A DNA stretch of 64,000 nucleotides, taken from positions 35,484 to 99,483 of the forward strand of contig DUNO01000011.1 of NCBI GenBank assembly GCA_012839295.1. Reading direction: 5' to 3'. Positions 54,701 to 63,881 of the stretch are shown piece by piece. The stretch is from Clostridiales bacterium (GTDB lineage: Bacteria; Bacillota; Clostridia; Lachnospirales; Lachnospiraceae). Numbering within the stretch: position 1 is the first letter of the stretch; each line of letters starts with the position of its first letter. The notes beneath the pieces are model-generated. The model saw nothing but the letters and a program-made list of their open reading frames with translations. It was not told the DNA's origin and ran no database searches. A program made the translations under genes and the position numbers.

Positions 54701-56230
54701 CTAGTCATAGTTGTTCTGCCTGCTATCATCCTCATCCTTGCAGGGACAGTCACCAGCTTCTTTTGTGCCTGTTATTACTGTTTCCGGTTTCTTTTCATAA
54801 TTTGTCTCTATTTTTCCGTCCCTGCTTATTTCTTCTGAGAATTCGTGTGCGAACTGGGCCTTAAGCTCTTTTCTGTTAAGGGACTTCTGACCCTTGTCCG
54901 GCTTTGCTTTCCTGGACCATTTCATAATCAGGTAGATTAGGGAAAAGGCTGCCGTCATCCCTATACCGGCAATTAATCCCGAGGTCTGCCCGGAGATAAA
55001 GGGCATGCTGGCGATTATGATGATAATACTGATTAAGGCGATCCAGGAGGTGAAGGGAAAGCCAGGCATTTGGCATTTTCCTTCCGGCGGACAGCCGTTG
55101 CATTTGCGGAAACGGATGTGGGTAGCCATAATTACCCCATAGGTCAGCAATGTGGCAAAGCCGCCGGAGCTGATTAAGAACAGATATACGCTTGGGAAAA
55201 ATTGCCCGGCTCCCAGGGCGAGCAGCATGGCAAGCCCGGAGAACAGGATGCCCCGGTAAGGTACGTCCGTTGATTCCTTTAACCATTTTGGCGCATGCTC
55301 CTCATCTGCAAGGGTGCGTATCATCCTTCCCAGACCAAACATGGCGGCCAGCATGGTGGAAAGGATGGCCGTAACCAGGATAAAATTAATTGCAATGCCT
55401 GCCCAGGACATTCCCCAGCGCGTTAAAGCTGCAACCATCGGGCTGACATCCTCCCTCAATGCTCCTGTCGGTATCAGGGGCAGCAGGGCAATGGCGGACA
55501 GCACATACAGGCCTACCAGGGCTACAACCGTATAGAGGATTGCCCTCGGTATAGTCCTATGGGGATCCTTTGCTTCTGAAGAGGCCATCCCGATAATCTC
55601 AAAGCCGGCATAGGCAAATACAACGATCAGCATGCTGCCTGCAATACTCCTGATACCGCCGGGCAGCAGGGGCTCCCTTGCCAGTTCACCGATCCCGATG
55701 GCACCCACGCCCCTGATGGCTCCGGTAATCAACAACAGGGCCAGCACAATAAATGCCACCACTGCAAATACCTTTACAATAGCCAGGCTTGATTCCAGCT
55801 TACTTAGCTTACTTGCTCCCAGGAGGTTTAGCAGCGTCGTTGCAATTATAATGACACAGCCTGATATGGGTACCGATATGCCCGGATACCATTCCTTGAT
55901 CAGGATGGATGCGGCTATTGCTTCACTGGACATCGCCAGCACCATGCCGGTCCAATATACCCATCCGATGACAAAGCCCGCACCGGGTCCAAAAACATTT
56001 GCCGTAAAGGTATAAAAAGAACCGGAAGCCGGATTTGCCACAATCATTTCCGATAATGCGAAAAGAATAAAATAAATTAAAATACCTCCTAATATATAGG
56101 ATATAACAATTGCCGGTCCAGCCGCCTGTATTGCGACGGCGGAGCCCAGAAAAAAGGAACCCCCGACCACAGAGCCCATGGCCATCATCGTCAATTGCCA
56201 GGCGGATAAGCCTTTCTCATGCTGCTTCAT
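54701..56230 (-). CDS. APC family amino acid permease
   Basis: About 509 residues with 12 hydrophobic segments. N-terminal LTMMAMGSVVGGSFFLGSAVAIQAAGP is the APC TM1 substrate-binding signature. ASGSFYTFTANVFGP and FAYAGFEIIGMASSEAKDPHR are also typical. A cysteine loop RKCNGCPPEGKCQMPGFP precedes TM11. The ~65-residue hydrophilic tail is variable and ends with CPCKDEDD. ATG 56230 with GGAGG at 8 nt preferred over TTG 56245. Substrate not determinable. Confidence 0.88.
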   Translation of the reverse strand: MKQHEKGLSAWQLTMMAMGSVVGGSFFLGSAVAIQAAGPAIVISYILGGILIYFILFALSEMIVANPASGSFYTFTANVFGPGAGFVIGWVYWTGMVLAMSSEAIAASILIKEWYPGISVPISGCVIIIATTLLNLLGASKLSKLESSLAIVKVFAVVAFIVLALLLITGAIRGVGAIGIGELAREPLLPGGIRSIAGSMLIVVFAYAGFEIIGMASSEAKDPHRTIPRAILYTVVALVGLYVLSAIALLPLIPTGALREDVSPMVAALTRWGMSWAGIAINFILVTAILSTMLAAMFGLGRMIRTLADEEHAPKWLKESTDVPYRGILFSGLAMLLALGAGQFFPSVYLFLISSGGFATLLTYGVIMATHIRFRKCNGCPPEGKCQMPGFPFTSWIALISIIIIIASMPFISGQTSGLIAGIGMTAAFSLIYLIMKWSRKAKPDKGQKSLNRKELKAQFAHEFSEEISRDGKIETNYEKKPETVITGTKEAGDCPCKDEDDSRQNNYD

Positions 56231-56372
56231 CCTCATTTCCTCCAAACAGATTATTCATGTTCATGTTATTGTAATGATCCAAACCGAACCTATTTATACA
56301 AAACTAATATTTATGGTTATTATGCCTAGATTCTGAAATTACATTCGGTTTCCGGATTACATCCCAAAAATT

Positions 56373-56427
56373 GAAAACAAAAAAACAGCCCCCGCCGGAA
56401 AGCATATTGCAATCCCAAGGAGCTGCC
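56373..56427 (-). terminator. Terminator of hisHF-ung
   Basis: Minus strand CAGCTCC...GGGGGCTG with TTTTTTTGTTTTC tail. Confidence 0.7.
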
Positions 56428-56442
56428 ATAATACAGCCTATA

Positions 56443-57138
56443 TTATTTATTCTCAATCTGCCAGTCAATCGGGGATATCCCATTTTGCTGCAAAAATTCA
56501 TTTGTCCTGCTAAAATGCCTGCAGCCGAAAAAGCCACGGTAGGCAGACAGGGGGCTCGGGTGGGGAGCCTCCAAGATCAAATGTTTCGGGTTATTCAGCA
56601 TTGCTTTCTTTTGCTGGGCAGGCCTGCCCCATAATAAGAATACAATCGGACGGTCCTGGGCATTCACGGCCTGGATGACCGCGTCCGTAAAGAGCTCCCA
56701 GCCCTTTCCCTGATGGGAATTGGCTTGATGTGCCCGGACAGTCAAAACCGTGTTCAAAAGCAGGACACCCTGCTTCGCCCATTTTTCCAAATACCCGTTA
56801 TTCGGTATATAGCATCCCAGGTCATCCTGAAGCTCCTGGTAGATATTGACCAGGGATGGAGGGATCTCCACATCCGGTTTTACGGAAAAACATAAGCCAT
56901 GGGCCTGTCCTTCATTATGATAGGGATCCTGCCCCAGCACAACAACCTTGACCTGGCTTAAGGGTGTTAAATGGAACGCATTAAAAATATCATCCGCGTT
57001 GGGATAGATGGTATAATGCGTATATTCTGACTTTACAAATTGATATAGCTGTGAATAATAAGGCATCCGGAACTCCTTGCCAACCGCGTCCAGCCAATCA
57101 TTACTAATCGCTCCCAAAGCTATTTCCCCTTTCCTCAT
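56443..57138 (-). CDS. ung: Uracil-DNA glycosylase
   Basis: Removes uracil from DNA, the first step of base excision repair. 231 residues. Catalytic water-activating motif [20 protein letters not shown] (Asp at about residue 72) and DNA-intercalation motif [17 protein letters not shown] near residue 190 are intact. It starts 15 bp after hisF and probably shares its transcript. Confidence 0.98.
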   Translation of the reverse strand: MRKGEIALGAISNDWLDAVGKEFRMPYYSQLYQFVKSEYTHYTIYPNADDIFNAFHLTPLSQVKVVVLGQDPYHNEGQAHGLCFSVKPDVEIPPSLVNIYQELQDDLGCYIPNNGYLEKWAKQGVLLLNTVLTVRAHQANSHQGKGWELFTDAVIQAVNAQDRPIVFLLWGRPAQQKKAMLNNPKHLILEAPHPSPLSAYRGFFGCRHFSRTNEFLQQNGISPIDWQIENK

Positions 57139-57153
57139 AACCTCAATCTATAA

Positions 57154-57915
57154 TTACAATCTGACACTAACTCCCTTTTCATGCAGATAGCGCTTAAGCT
57201 CCAGAACCTCCAGCTCCTTGTAGTGGAATAAGGATGCCGCCAGGGCCGCATCTGCCTTTCCCTCTGTCAGGGCATCATAAAAATGCTCCATATTCCCCGC
57301 ACCACCGGAAGCAATCACGGGTACAGGCACATTTTCAGAAATGGTTCTCGTCAGCTCAAGGTCATAACCATCCTTAGTACCATCCTTGTCCATGCTGGTA
57401 AGCAAAATTTCACCGGCGCCAAGCTCACAGGCCTTCATTGCCCATTCCACGGCATCGATACCCATATCGACGCGCCCACCATTTTTATAGATATTCCAGC
57501 CGTTGCCATCGGGCCTCCGTTTTGCATCAATCGCCAGCACCACACACTGGCTTCCGAATTTATCCGCCGCTTCGCTTATAAGGCTGGGATTTAAAATTGC
57601 TGCCGTATTTACGGCAATCTTATCTGCGCCTTCCCGGAGGATCATCTTAAAATCATCTACGGTACGGATGCCTCCGCCAACGGTAAAGGGAATGAATACG
57701 GTCTCAGCCACTCTGCGGACCATATCGATTTTAATCGTCCTTGCATCCGAGGAAGCCGTAATATCGAGGAAAACCAGCTCATCAGCTCCCGCCTTGTCAT
57801 AAGCCGCCCCCACCTCTACCGGGTCACCTGCATCCCTTAAATTAACAAAATTAATTCCCTTTACTACCCTGCCATTATGCACATCCAAACATGGAATAAT
57901 TCTCTTTGTATACAT
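57154..57915 (-). CDS. hisF: Imidazole glycerol phosphate synthase subunit HisF
   Basis: Cyclase subunit: with HisH it converts PRFAR and ammonia to imidazole glycerol phosphate and AICAR. 253 residues, TIM barrel. [18 protein letters not shown] with catalytic Asp11 and [18 protein letters not shown] with catalytic Asp (about residue 130) present. Follows hisH by 38 bp. The rest of the histidine pathway is not in the window. Confidence 0.98.
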   Translation of the reverse strand: MYTKRIIPCLDVHNGRVVKGINFVNLRDAGDPVEVGAAYDKAGADELVFLDITASSDARTIKIDMVRRVAETVFIPFTVGGGIRTVDDFKMILREGADKIAVNTAAILNPSLISEAADKFGSQCVVLAIDAKRRPDGNGWNIYKNGGRVDMGIDAVEWAMKACELGAGEILLTSMDKDGTKDGYDLELTRTISENVPVPVIASGGAGNMEHFYDALTEGKADAALAASLFHYKELEVLELKRYLHEKGVSVRL

Positions 57916-57953
57916 GCCATCTCTCCTATCAATTCAAACAACGATCCCTACCT

Positions 57954-58559
57954 TTATAATGCCGCAAAATTCTTTAGTATTGCAAGACCCACATCCCCGC
58001 TTTTTTCGGGATGGAACTGGCAGGCAAATATATTGCCTTTTTCCACCGCAGCATGTATCAAAGTACTATAGAAGGTAGATGCAGCCACATCGGCCTCATG
58101 CTTCGCTTTTAAATAATAGGAATGCACGAAATAAACATAGGATCCGTCCGGGATCCCTTTGAATAATCTGGATTCCGGGCTAATGGCCAAGGAGTTCCAG
58201 CCCATGTGGGGGATCTTTAGCCCTTCACAGTCCGGAATACGGAGAATCTCCCCCTCCAGTATGGATAAGCCGTCCACACCGTCACACTCATCACTGCGTT
58301 CAAACAGCAGCTGCAGCCCTAAACATATCCCAAGCAACGGCGTGCCGCTTTTTGCAATTTCCTTAATCACATCCACCAATTGATAATGCTGCAGCTTCTC
58401 CATTGCGTCACCGAAATTGCCAACCCCGGGCAGTATCACCCTATCCGCCTTTAAAAGACTTTCCCTGTCCCTTGTTACAACAGCCTCTTCTCCCAGGTAA
58501 GCGAGAGCCTTCTCCACGCTTTTCAAATTACCAGCATCATAATCAATTATAGCTATCAT
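57954..58559 (-). CDS. hisH: Imidazole glycerol phosphate synthase subunit HisH
   Basis: Glutaminase subunit supplying ammonia to HisF. 201 residues, class I amidotransferase triad: Cys in LLGICLGLQLLFERSDE (about residue 79), His-Glu in FACQFHPEKSGD (about residue 181-183). Oxyanion segment GVGNFGDAM present. Start ATG 58559 follows the leader motif GGAAAGGCACGGGCATAAGA. Upstream is a 9-bp inverted repeat. Confidence 0.98.
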   Translation of the reverse strand: MIAIIDYDAGNLKSVEKALAYLGEEAVVTRDRESLLKADRVILPGVGNFGDAMEKLQHYQLVDVIKEIAKSGTPLLGICLGLQLLFERSDECDGVDGLSILEGEILRIPDCEGLKIPHMGWNSLAISPESRLFKGIPDGSYVYFVHSYYLKAKHEADVAASTFYSTLIHAAVEKGNIFACQFHPEKSGDVGLAILKNFAAL

Positions 58560-58560
58560 T

Positions 58561-58580
58561 CTTATGCCCGTGCCTTTCCT
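58561..58580 (-). repeat. Leader motif copy before hisH
   Basis: Minus strand AAGGAAAGGCACGGGCATAAG directly before ATG, like the glf leader GAAAGGTACGGGTGTAAGG-ATG. Confidence 0.5.
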
Positions 58581-58600
58581 TAACTGAAAACCCTTTTATA

Positions 58601-58663
58601 TAGACCGGTCCAAGCAGGGCAAGTCTGAGGGTATTTTGTCCTCTCCTTTGCTTTACCGGTCTA
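58601..58663 (-). promoter_or_regulatory. Inverted repeat in the hisHF leader
   Basis: TAGACCGGT ... ACCGGTCTA, perfect 9-bp arms extended inward by AAGC/GCTT across a 1-2 nt bulge, 30-40 nt loop. It could be the end of the upstream transcript or a leader structure of hisH; the minus-strand side lacks a T tract. Confidence 0.5.
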
Positions 58664-58693
58664 ATGCCAAGTCAAATATTCCTGTTAAATGTA

Positions 58694-60805
58694 TCAGTTA
58701 TTTATATTATTATCTACGACATCATACACTGCTAAACTATATTGCTTCATATTATCATAGGAGATAATTTCCATTGCCTGCTTTTCCGAAAGCTTGAATT
58801 CATTCTTTAATTCCGCCAGTATCTGCTCCCTGACATATTTTAAATCACTTTCAATCCCTAACAGTGTAGCAAGCTCTATGTACTTGTCATATCTTTTCAG
58901 GCCCTTTAACAAGGAATCTAGCGCCTGCGGATATTCTCCTATGGAATAAAAACTATTATAAGAGTTCAGCTGCTTATTAACAAACATAACCGTCATGATT
59001 TTATCGTATATGGCAATATCCTCATCCTTGATCTCCATACCGTATACCTCATTATAAGCATCCGTATACTTCTGCCCATCAAAATAATTGGTCGCTTTCT
59101 CTATGCTCAGAGTATAGGAAACCGCATTGGTTCCCACTATTATTAACGTCGCCAGCAATCCGAAGAAGATAAATACGATGGTGGCACCTAAACGGTTGAT
59201 CCTTCCCTCATCCTCTTCGATGTCATCGATTACCTGGATGATTTCTCTGTTTTTCTTTTCTTTTTTCTCTTTTTTACGTTTAGCAGCTTTCCCTTTGCCG
59301 CTCTCTTCTTCTCCCTCCGCAGCTCCCTTTTTACTTTTTTTCGGTTTTTTACCGGCTCCGGCCTCTTCTGGCTCTTCGCCTGCCTTCCCCTTTGCTTTGC
59401 CTTTCTTGGGAGGGGCTGCCGCTAATTCATCCGCCTTGTCCGCTTCCGTTTCCAATGCGCCAGCCTTCTTTGGTTCCTTACTCTTTTTTACATTGCCAAA
59501 CAAAAGCTGCAGAAGATTTTTCTTCGGCTTTTCACCATCTGCCGCCCCATCCTTTTTCTGTTTCTTTTCCTTTTTTGCTTTCTTCCCTTTTTTATCCGGT
59601 ACCTTACTCAGGATCTCCTCTTCCTGCATTTCAAGGTCCGTTAAGGAAGATATTCCTTTTAAAGCGTCAGAAAACACTTCTCCTACATCGCTGGGTCCGC
59701 TATCCTTTGGTGGTTCCACTGCTTTACCCTGCAGCAGGTCATTAATTGCCCTCACATCCTCCGATACCGGGTCATCCGAAGCTATCTGACCCAGAAGACT
59801 TAAGAAATCATCCTCGTCTGCTTCGGTTTGATCCGTGTCTTCCGATACCCCCGAAACGGCATCCTGAAGCTCTAATTCCGGGTTTCCTGGCTCCTGGGAC
59901 TTTAACTCTTGGGAGTTTAGCCCCTTGTCCCCAGCTTGTCCTTCCAGTTCATCCAGACCTTCCAGATCCACACGGTAATCATCCGGAACCGTATTAAGAC
60001 TATCCAATAAAGCATTTAAATCCGGGTCAAAATCCTCCTCTTCCAATTCGGGAAGCTCCTCCAGAAGCTGATTCTCCTCTGACTGCGGATCCGCCTCCTT
60101 ATCAGCTGCTCCATCATTAAACGCACCCGACAGCAGGTCTGCCAGATTATCTTGAAGCCCCTGATCCCCAAGGCCTTCTTCCTGAGCTTTCTCCTCCGGT
60201 GCCTGGCTGCTGCCAAATGCCTGTTCCTCAGAAGCTATACCAGCCAATGTCTCCGGCATTATCTCAGGCTCAATCATTGCTTCCGACGCTGTCCCAGTGG
60301 CTTTTGCCGTATTCCCGGTTCCGCCCGCCCCGGGCTCCTTCGCCGGCGCTTTCTCATGGTCATACAAAAGCTGGGAAATATCCTCTCCGAATAATTCCTC
60401 ATCACTGATTACAGTTTCCATCCCTAAATCCCTTAAATCATCACCCAGGTCATAATTATCAAAATCCTCCAGGTCACTTAAATCTATGGGATACGACATA
60501 TAGTCCTGCCAATCGTCTGCCGATTGACCCTCAGCAGCGATCCCAGGGCTATGTAACTTTTCCATATCATTCATGTCATCCAAGTTGTCTTGGACAAGCT
60601 GCAGGCTGCTTCGATTTCCACCTGACGAATTTGCAACACTTTTCTTCTTATAGATACTTTCTGCTGTTGGAGTAGTCATTTTAACCGAATTTAATAAGCT
60701 GTCAAGATAAGATTCATTTGACACCTTACTCCTCTTATCCTGGCAGTTCTCGCAATATTCTATCCCGTCTGGTATATTAGCTTTACATATCTTACATCTT
60801 GCCAT
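58694..60805 (-). CDS. Zinc-ribbon, acidic low-complexity, single-span membrane protein
   Basis: About 703 residues, no named family recognised. N-terminal zinc ribbon CKICKANIPDGIEYCENCQ (residues ~4-22). Then ~400 acidic, low-complexity residues (LGDDLRDLGMETVISDEELFGEDI; QELKSQEPGNPELELQ) and a Lys-rich stretch (~415-530; GKKAKKEKKQKKDG). One membrane span follows (LGATIVFIFFGLLATLIIVGTN, about residue 550) with a ~135-residue TPR-like helical end outside (YFDGQKYTDAYNEVYGMEI; GEYPQALDSLLKGLKRYDKY). ATG 60805 preferred over GTG 60820. It lies 69 bp after cheW. Confidence 0.7.
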   Translation of the reverse strand: MARCKICKANIPDGIEYCENCQDKRSKVSNESYLDSLLNSVKMTTPTAESIYKKKSVANSSGGNRSSLQLVQDNLDDMNDMEKLHSPGIAAEGQSADDWQDYMSYPIDLSDLEDFDNYDLGDDLRDLGMETVISDEELFGEDISQLLYDHEKAPAKEPGAGGTGNTAKATGTASEAMIEPEIMPETLAGIASEEQAFGSSQAPEEKAQEEGLGDQGLQDNLADLLSGAFNDGAADKEADPQSEENQLLEELPELEEEDFDPDLNALLDSLNTVPDDYRVDLEGLDELEGQAGDKGLNSQELKSQEPGNPELELQDAVSGVSEDTDQTEADEDDFLSLLGQIASDDPVSEDVRAINDLLQGKAVEPPKDSGPSDVGEVFSDALKGISSLTDLEMQEEEILSKVPDKKGKKAKKEKKQKKDGAADGEKPKKNLLQLLFGNVKKSKEPKKAGALETEADKADELAAAPPKKGKAKGKAGEEPEEAGAGKKPKKSKKGAAEGEEESGKGKAAKRKKEKKEKKNREIIQVIDDIEEDEGRINRLGATIVFIFFGLLATLIIVGTNAVSYTLSIEKATNYFDGQKYTDAYNEVYGMEIKDEDIAIYDKIMTVMFVNKQLNSYNSFYSIGEYPQALDSLLKGLKRYDKYIELATLLGIESDLKYVREQILAELKNEFKLSEKQAMEIISYDNMKQYSLAVYDVVDNNINN

Positions 60806-60874
60806 CCATGCACCGTCCACTTTATTGTAAATAAAATTCTAACAAGCAAATCCCTCATTCATACCTGGCATTGA

Positions 60875-61351
60875 TTAGCCAACATTAACATCGGAATTCA
60901 AGTTAGCTATGATTTTTCTTAGGTCGACTATTTCAATCATCCTATCCTCCGTTTCAAAAACCCCTATAATCACATTTTTCTGGTTTATTGAAAGTCTTTT
61001 ATTCAATTCCTTTATCTCAGCCTTGGCAACCTTATGTATTCCGCTGACACTGTCCACATGGAATGCAACATGTAAATTATTAATATTCGCAATAATATTC
61101 ATGTCGTTCCCATCGTCATTTGCGCTCTCCAGCCCAAAACATGCAGCTAAATTAACGATCGGAAGTACAACCTCCCTTGGTATAATAATTCCTTCAATAT
61201 AAGCATGCGAATTTGGTACAGGTGTTGGTTCTTTGTCATAAGGAAGAATCTCCTTGATATCGTTGATATTAATCCCATATGGATTTTTACCAACCCTAAA
61301 CTCCAAAATCTCAACCTCAGATGCCCCGCCCATGAATAAATCCATCTCCAT
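60875..61351 (-). CDS. CheW-like protein
   Basis: A 158-residue CheW domain: VEILEFRVGKNPYGININDIKEIL, IEGIIIPREVVLPIVNLAACFGL, and RMIEIVDLRKII. CheW couples chemoreceptors to CheA; no cheA, receptor or receiver domain is nearby and there is no CheV receiver tail. RBS GGAGGT, near-consensus promoter. Co-transcription with the zinc-ribbon protein downstream is likely. Confidence 0.88.
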   Translation of the reverse strand: MEMDLFMGGASEVEILEFRVGKNPYGININDIKEILPYDKEPTPVPNSHAYIEGIIIPREVVLPIVNLAACFGLESANDDGNDMNIIANINNLHVAFHVDSVSGIHKVAKAEIKELNKRLSINQKNVIIGVFETEDRMIEIVDLRKIIANLNSDVNVG

Positions 61352-61430
61352 ACAATTACCTCCATATAAGTATCTATTTTGAAATTACTCTGGAAAAAAT
61401 GACAAATAGTCCAAAAATTCATCATAATCT

Positions 61431-61459
61431 ATTATAGTGTTAAAGTCACCTTTTGTAAA
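61431..61459 (-). promoter_or_regulatory. Promoter of cheW
   Basis: Minus strand TTTACA, 17-nt spacer, TATAAT. Confidence 0.7.
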
Positions 61460-61716
61460 GGCACAAAACCGGGCTCCGGCCAGTGTCTGCCCCTCATTCC
61501 TATTATTTTAATCTAACACATATATATATCGGTAGGATTATGTAAATTATTTAGCTGATTTTCAAATTGATCCTAATAAAAATGCAAAACCTACATAACC
61601 TGCCATTTTTCCCCCCACTCCAAGACTCCCCCCCTGGTCATTCCCTTTGTCCGGCGCCTTCCAGGATTCCCATCTTCCATAGGGTAGTCCCTTCGATACT
61701 AAATAGACACCCGGGC
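61460..61716. other. Gap between coaW and cheW
   Basis: No gene seen. It contains a C-rich, unstructured run (CCCCCCACTCC, CTCCCCCCCTGG) and an AT-rich part with TATATATAT. The 67-codon track ORF here lacks a ribosome binding site. Confidence 0.5.
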
Positions 61717-61748
61717 ATCAAAAAAGACATGCTAAAACAACATGTCTT
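61717..61748 (-). terminator. Terminator of coaW
   Basis: Minus strand AAGACATG, 9-nt loop, CATGTCTT then TTTTGATG. Confidence 0.8.
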
Positions 61749-61827
61749 CCGGGAGTTACTGCATTTGTAAATAAAAATGAGAGCTTCTGCCTAAAAAAAC
61801 GAAGTAATCCCGTCAAAATCCTGATCC

Positions 61828-62652
61828 TTACTCTGTCAGGTAAGGTACTGTTGCCCCAATAGCTGTAGCAAATACTGCGTGAGGCGGTATAATAAAATTG
61901 ATGGGGTATAATTTACCGACTTCCCCAAAAACGGTTTCAGCCTGGGGCAGGGTGGTTAAGGCGCCGATTAATACCACGTCGCGGATGGGAGTGTCCAAAC
62001 AGGCAAATACAGCCAGCATTCCGATGGTCTGAAAGACCATATTGATAGTTCCAAGAGCCAGATCCGCCTTCGCAGCCTCACTTTTAATATGTCCGAAATT
62101 GGAAGCCGTAGTAAGGGGCGGAAGCTTTGGTATAAGATCCCTGCTTATATCCTGGATTGTTAAATCTACCTTTGTTAAATCCCCTTTTTCCGCAATGGCT
62201 GCAATTAATCCAATATCATTTTCATTAATTAATTTGGATGAGAGGCCCAGCAAAGAACCTCCGCCAACGCCGCTTCCTCCTATATGGGTGATCTGATCCT
62301 TTAATACCCTCACATAAGCCGAACCAGTCCCCATGCTGACCACCAGAGCCTGCTCCAGCTTGGACAGCATCGCTCCGCCAAGCCCAATAGCTTGAAATTC
62401 ATCTACCTTAAAGGTCGGTATCCCATAGATATCATCATTGACAAAGGATGCGCCAACCCCTGTAATAACGATTTTAGAGACATCCTTTAATGATATTTTA
62501 TATATATGTGTGAAATGCCCTATCGCACCGTATAAGGAGGTGATTTGGTCTGAAGCCCTTACCTGCAGGCTTCCCAGCATCTGATCCTTATTACGGAATG
62601 CTACTATTTTTGTTGTAGAACCCCCCACGTCAATTCCTAATATAATGCCCAT
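61828..62652 (-). CDS. coaW: Type II pantothenate kinase
   Basis: First committed CoA step: pantothenate plus ATP gives 4'-phosphopantothenate. About 274 residues. ASKHA fold with GIILGIDVGGSTTKIVAF at the N-terminus, VDEFQAIGLGGAML, VSMGTGSAYV and HIGGSGVGGGSLLGL. Type II is the eukaryote-like/staphylococcal class that escapes CoA feedback. Track start is 20 codons early; ATG 62652 has AAAGGAGAGG. Confidence 0.93.
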   Translation of the reverse strand: MGIILGIDVGGSTTKIVAFRNKDQMLGSLQVRASDQITSLYGAIGHFTHIYKISLKDVSKIVITGVGASFVNDDIYGIPTFKVDEFQAIGLGGAMLSKLEQALVVSMGTGSAYVRVLKDQITHIGGSGVGGGSLLGLSSKLINENDIGLIAAIAEKGDLTKVDLTIQDISRDLIPKLPPLTTASNFGHIKSEAAKADLALGTINMVFQTIGMLAVFACLDTPIRDVVLIGALTTLPQAETVFGEVGKLYPINFIIPPHAVFATAIGATVPYLTE

Positions 62653-62728
62653 AAGCCTCTCCTTTCGCTTCAGTATACCTGGCAGGCATTTGTGAAATAA
62701 TATCCTGCCCATTATGTACCATTTGCTA

Positions 62729-62757
62729 ATTTTATGACGCAGGCGTTATTTTGTCAA
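62729..62757 (-). promoter_or_regulatory. Promoter of coaW
   Basis: Minus strand TTGACA, 17-nt spacer, TAAAAT, immediately after the rplY terminator. Confidence 0.75.
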
Positions 62758-62800
62758 CAAAAAATGGAGCAATAGAATTTTTAATTTCTATTTGCCCCAT
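62757..62800 (-). terminator. Terminator of rplY
   Basis: Minus strand ATGGGGCAAATAGAA, 8-nt loop, TTCTATTGCTCCAT then TTTTTTG. Confidence 0.9.
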
Positions 62801-62831
62801 TATATCTTTAGGAATTACTATTATATTAATA

Positions 62832-63383
62832 TTAAACTTCAATCACGGATGCGATCAACTGCTTCTTATCCATTTCCGGTGTGATTCCCTCAGGAAATGC
62901 CAGGTCGCCGACAAGAATATTATCAGCAGCTTTAGCATTGGATAAATCAAATTCTATCACATGGGGTATGTCCTGTGGCAGGCCTACTACAGGTATCACG
63001 TCAAAGAGACGGTTTAAAACCAATCTTTTCGCCTGCAGGAACTCAATCCCGGTATATCTTATTGCAACATCAGCCTTCACAGCGTCCGTGAAAAGCACCT
63101 TCTGAAAATCTACGTGCTGGTAATCATAATCCTTTGGATTTGTCTGGATCGCCTTTACCATTACCTCGAAGTCCTGCTGGTCTTCTCCTTCTAATTTTAA
63201 TATACAATTCCGTCCATATTTTTTATAGACTTTTCTAAACTCCTCTTTCCTTACAGCAACCGCTACCGAATCAAGCCCCCTACAATTAACATTGCCTAAT
63301 AAAAATCCTTCTTTTATAAGTCTCTTATTTTCATTCTTAGAATTTGAACGGGCTTCAAACTTTAACACTGCATCTACTGCCAT
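62832..63383 (-). CDS. rplY: 50S ribosomal protein L25 (bL25, CTC type)
   Basis: A 183-residue L25 with the C-terminal TL5/CTC extension. N-terminal VLKFEARSNSKNENKRLIKEGFL fits the 5S rRNA-binding domain. The usual G-x-(V/L)PAV(V/L)YG segment reads GFLLGNVNCRGLDSVAVAV, an unusual variant. C-terminal DLAFPEGITPEM is typical. In Bacillus the homologue ctc is a general stress gene. RBS AAGGAGGT. Confidence 0.9.
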   Translation of the reverse strand: MAVDAVLKFEARSNSKNENKRLIKEGFLLGNVNCRGLDSVAVAVRKEEFRKVYKKYGRNCILKLEGEDQQDFEVMVKAIQTNPKDYDYQHVDFQKVLFTDAVKADVAIRYTGIEFLQAKRLVLNRLFDVIPVVGLPQDIPHVIEFDLSNAKAADNILVGDLAFPEGITPEMDKKQLIASVIEV

Positions 63384-63713
63384 TATGTACCTCCTTACAA
63401 TTATAATTCATAATTCTGTCTACTGCTTTGACAAGAAAATAAATTTATAAACAACTTATTTTCTGATAAATAAATAGCGTACACAAAACCTAGTTCCATT
63501 CTATACAATTACAGATAAATGTCAAGCTTTAAACCGTTTTTTATATTAAATAATTTATTTTGTATTTATATTTCAAGACATATCAGTCTTTTTTTCATTA
63601 TTTATCCTTTAAATCATATTTTTTTCTATTTCTTTGTATTTTTTAACTTCCATATGTTAATTTTTGAGTGTTCACATGGATTTAAAATAAGCCGCTTCTA
63701 TAAAATTTTTCAC
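63384..63713. other. AT-rich gap upstream of rplY
   Basis: Very AT-rich, no gene or clear promoter. The 74-codon plus-strand track ORF is a Phe/Ile/Tyr-rich product of AT-rich DNA without a ribosome binding site. Confidence 0.5.
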
Positions 63714-63747
63714 ATAAAAAAACTTAGAATATTACTATCCTAAGTTT
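63714..63747 (-). terminator. rRNA operon terminator
   Basis: Minus strand AACTTAG, 12-nt loop, CTAAGTT then TTTTTTATG, about 135 nt past the 23S 3' end. Confidence 0.8.
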
Positions 63748-63881
63748 AGATTTGCATATAATTGACTTAAAACTACACACGGGGTGACATGCACCCCAAA
63801 GGATAAGGAAGGTATTCCCCTCTCCTCCGAAAATGTTCCATCCATGGACCCTGCGGCCCTCTTACTGTAATAACCTTTTTA
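63748..63881 (-). other. Post-23S transcribed spacer without 5S rRNA
   Basis: Between the 23S 3' end and the terminator. It includes hairpin GGGGTG-ACATG-CACCCC (63780-63796) but nothing resembling 5S rRNA or a tRNA. Confidence 0.6.

Noticed and set aside
59127-59789. 220-codon plus-strand ORF opposite the zinc-ribbon protein
   Set aside because: Ser/Phe/Pro-rich shadow produced by the Lys/Glu-rich low-complexity coding strand; no SD.
63748-63881. 5S rRNA after 23S
   Set aside because: No match to conserved 5S segments in either strand of this interval.
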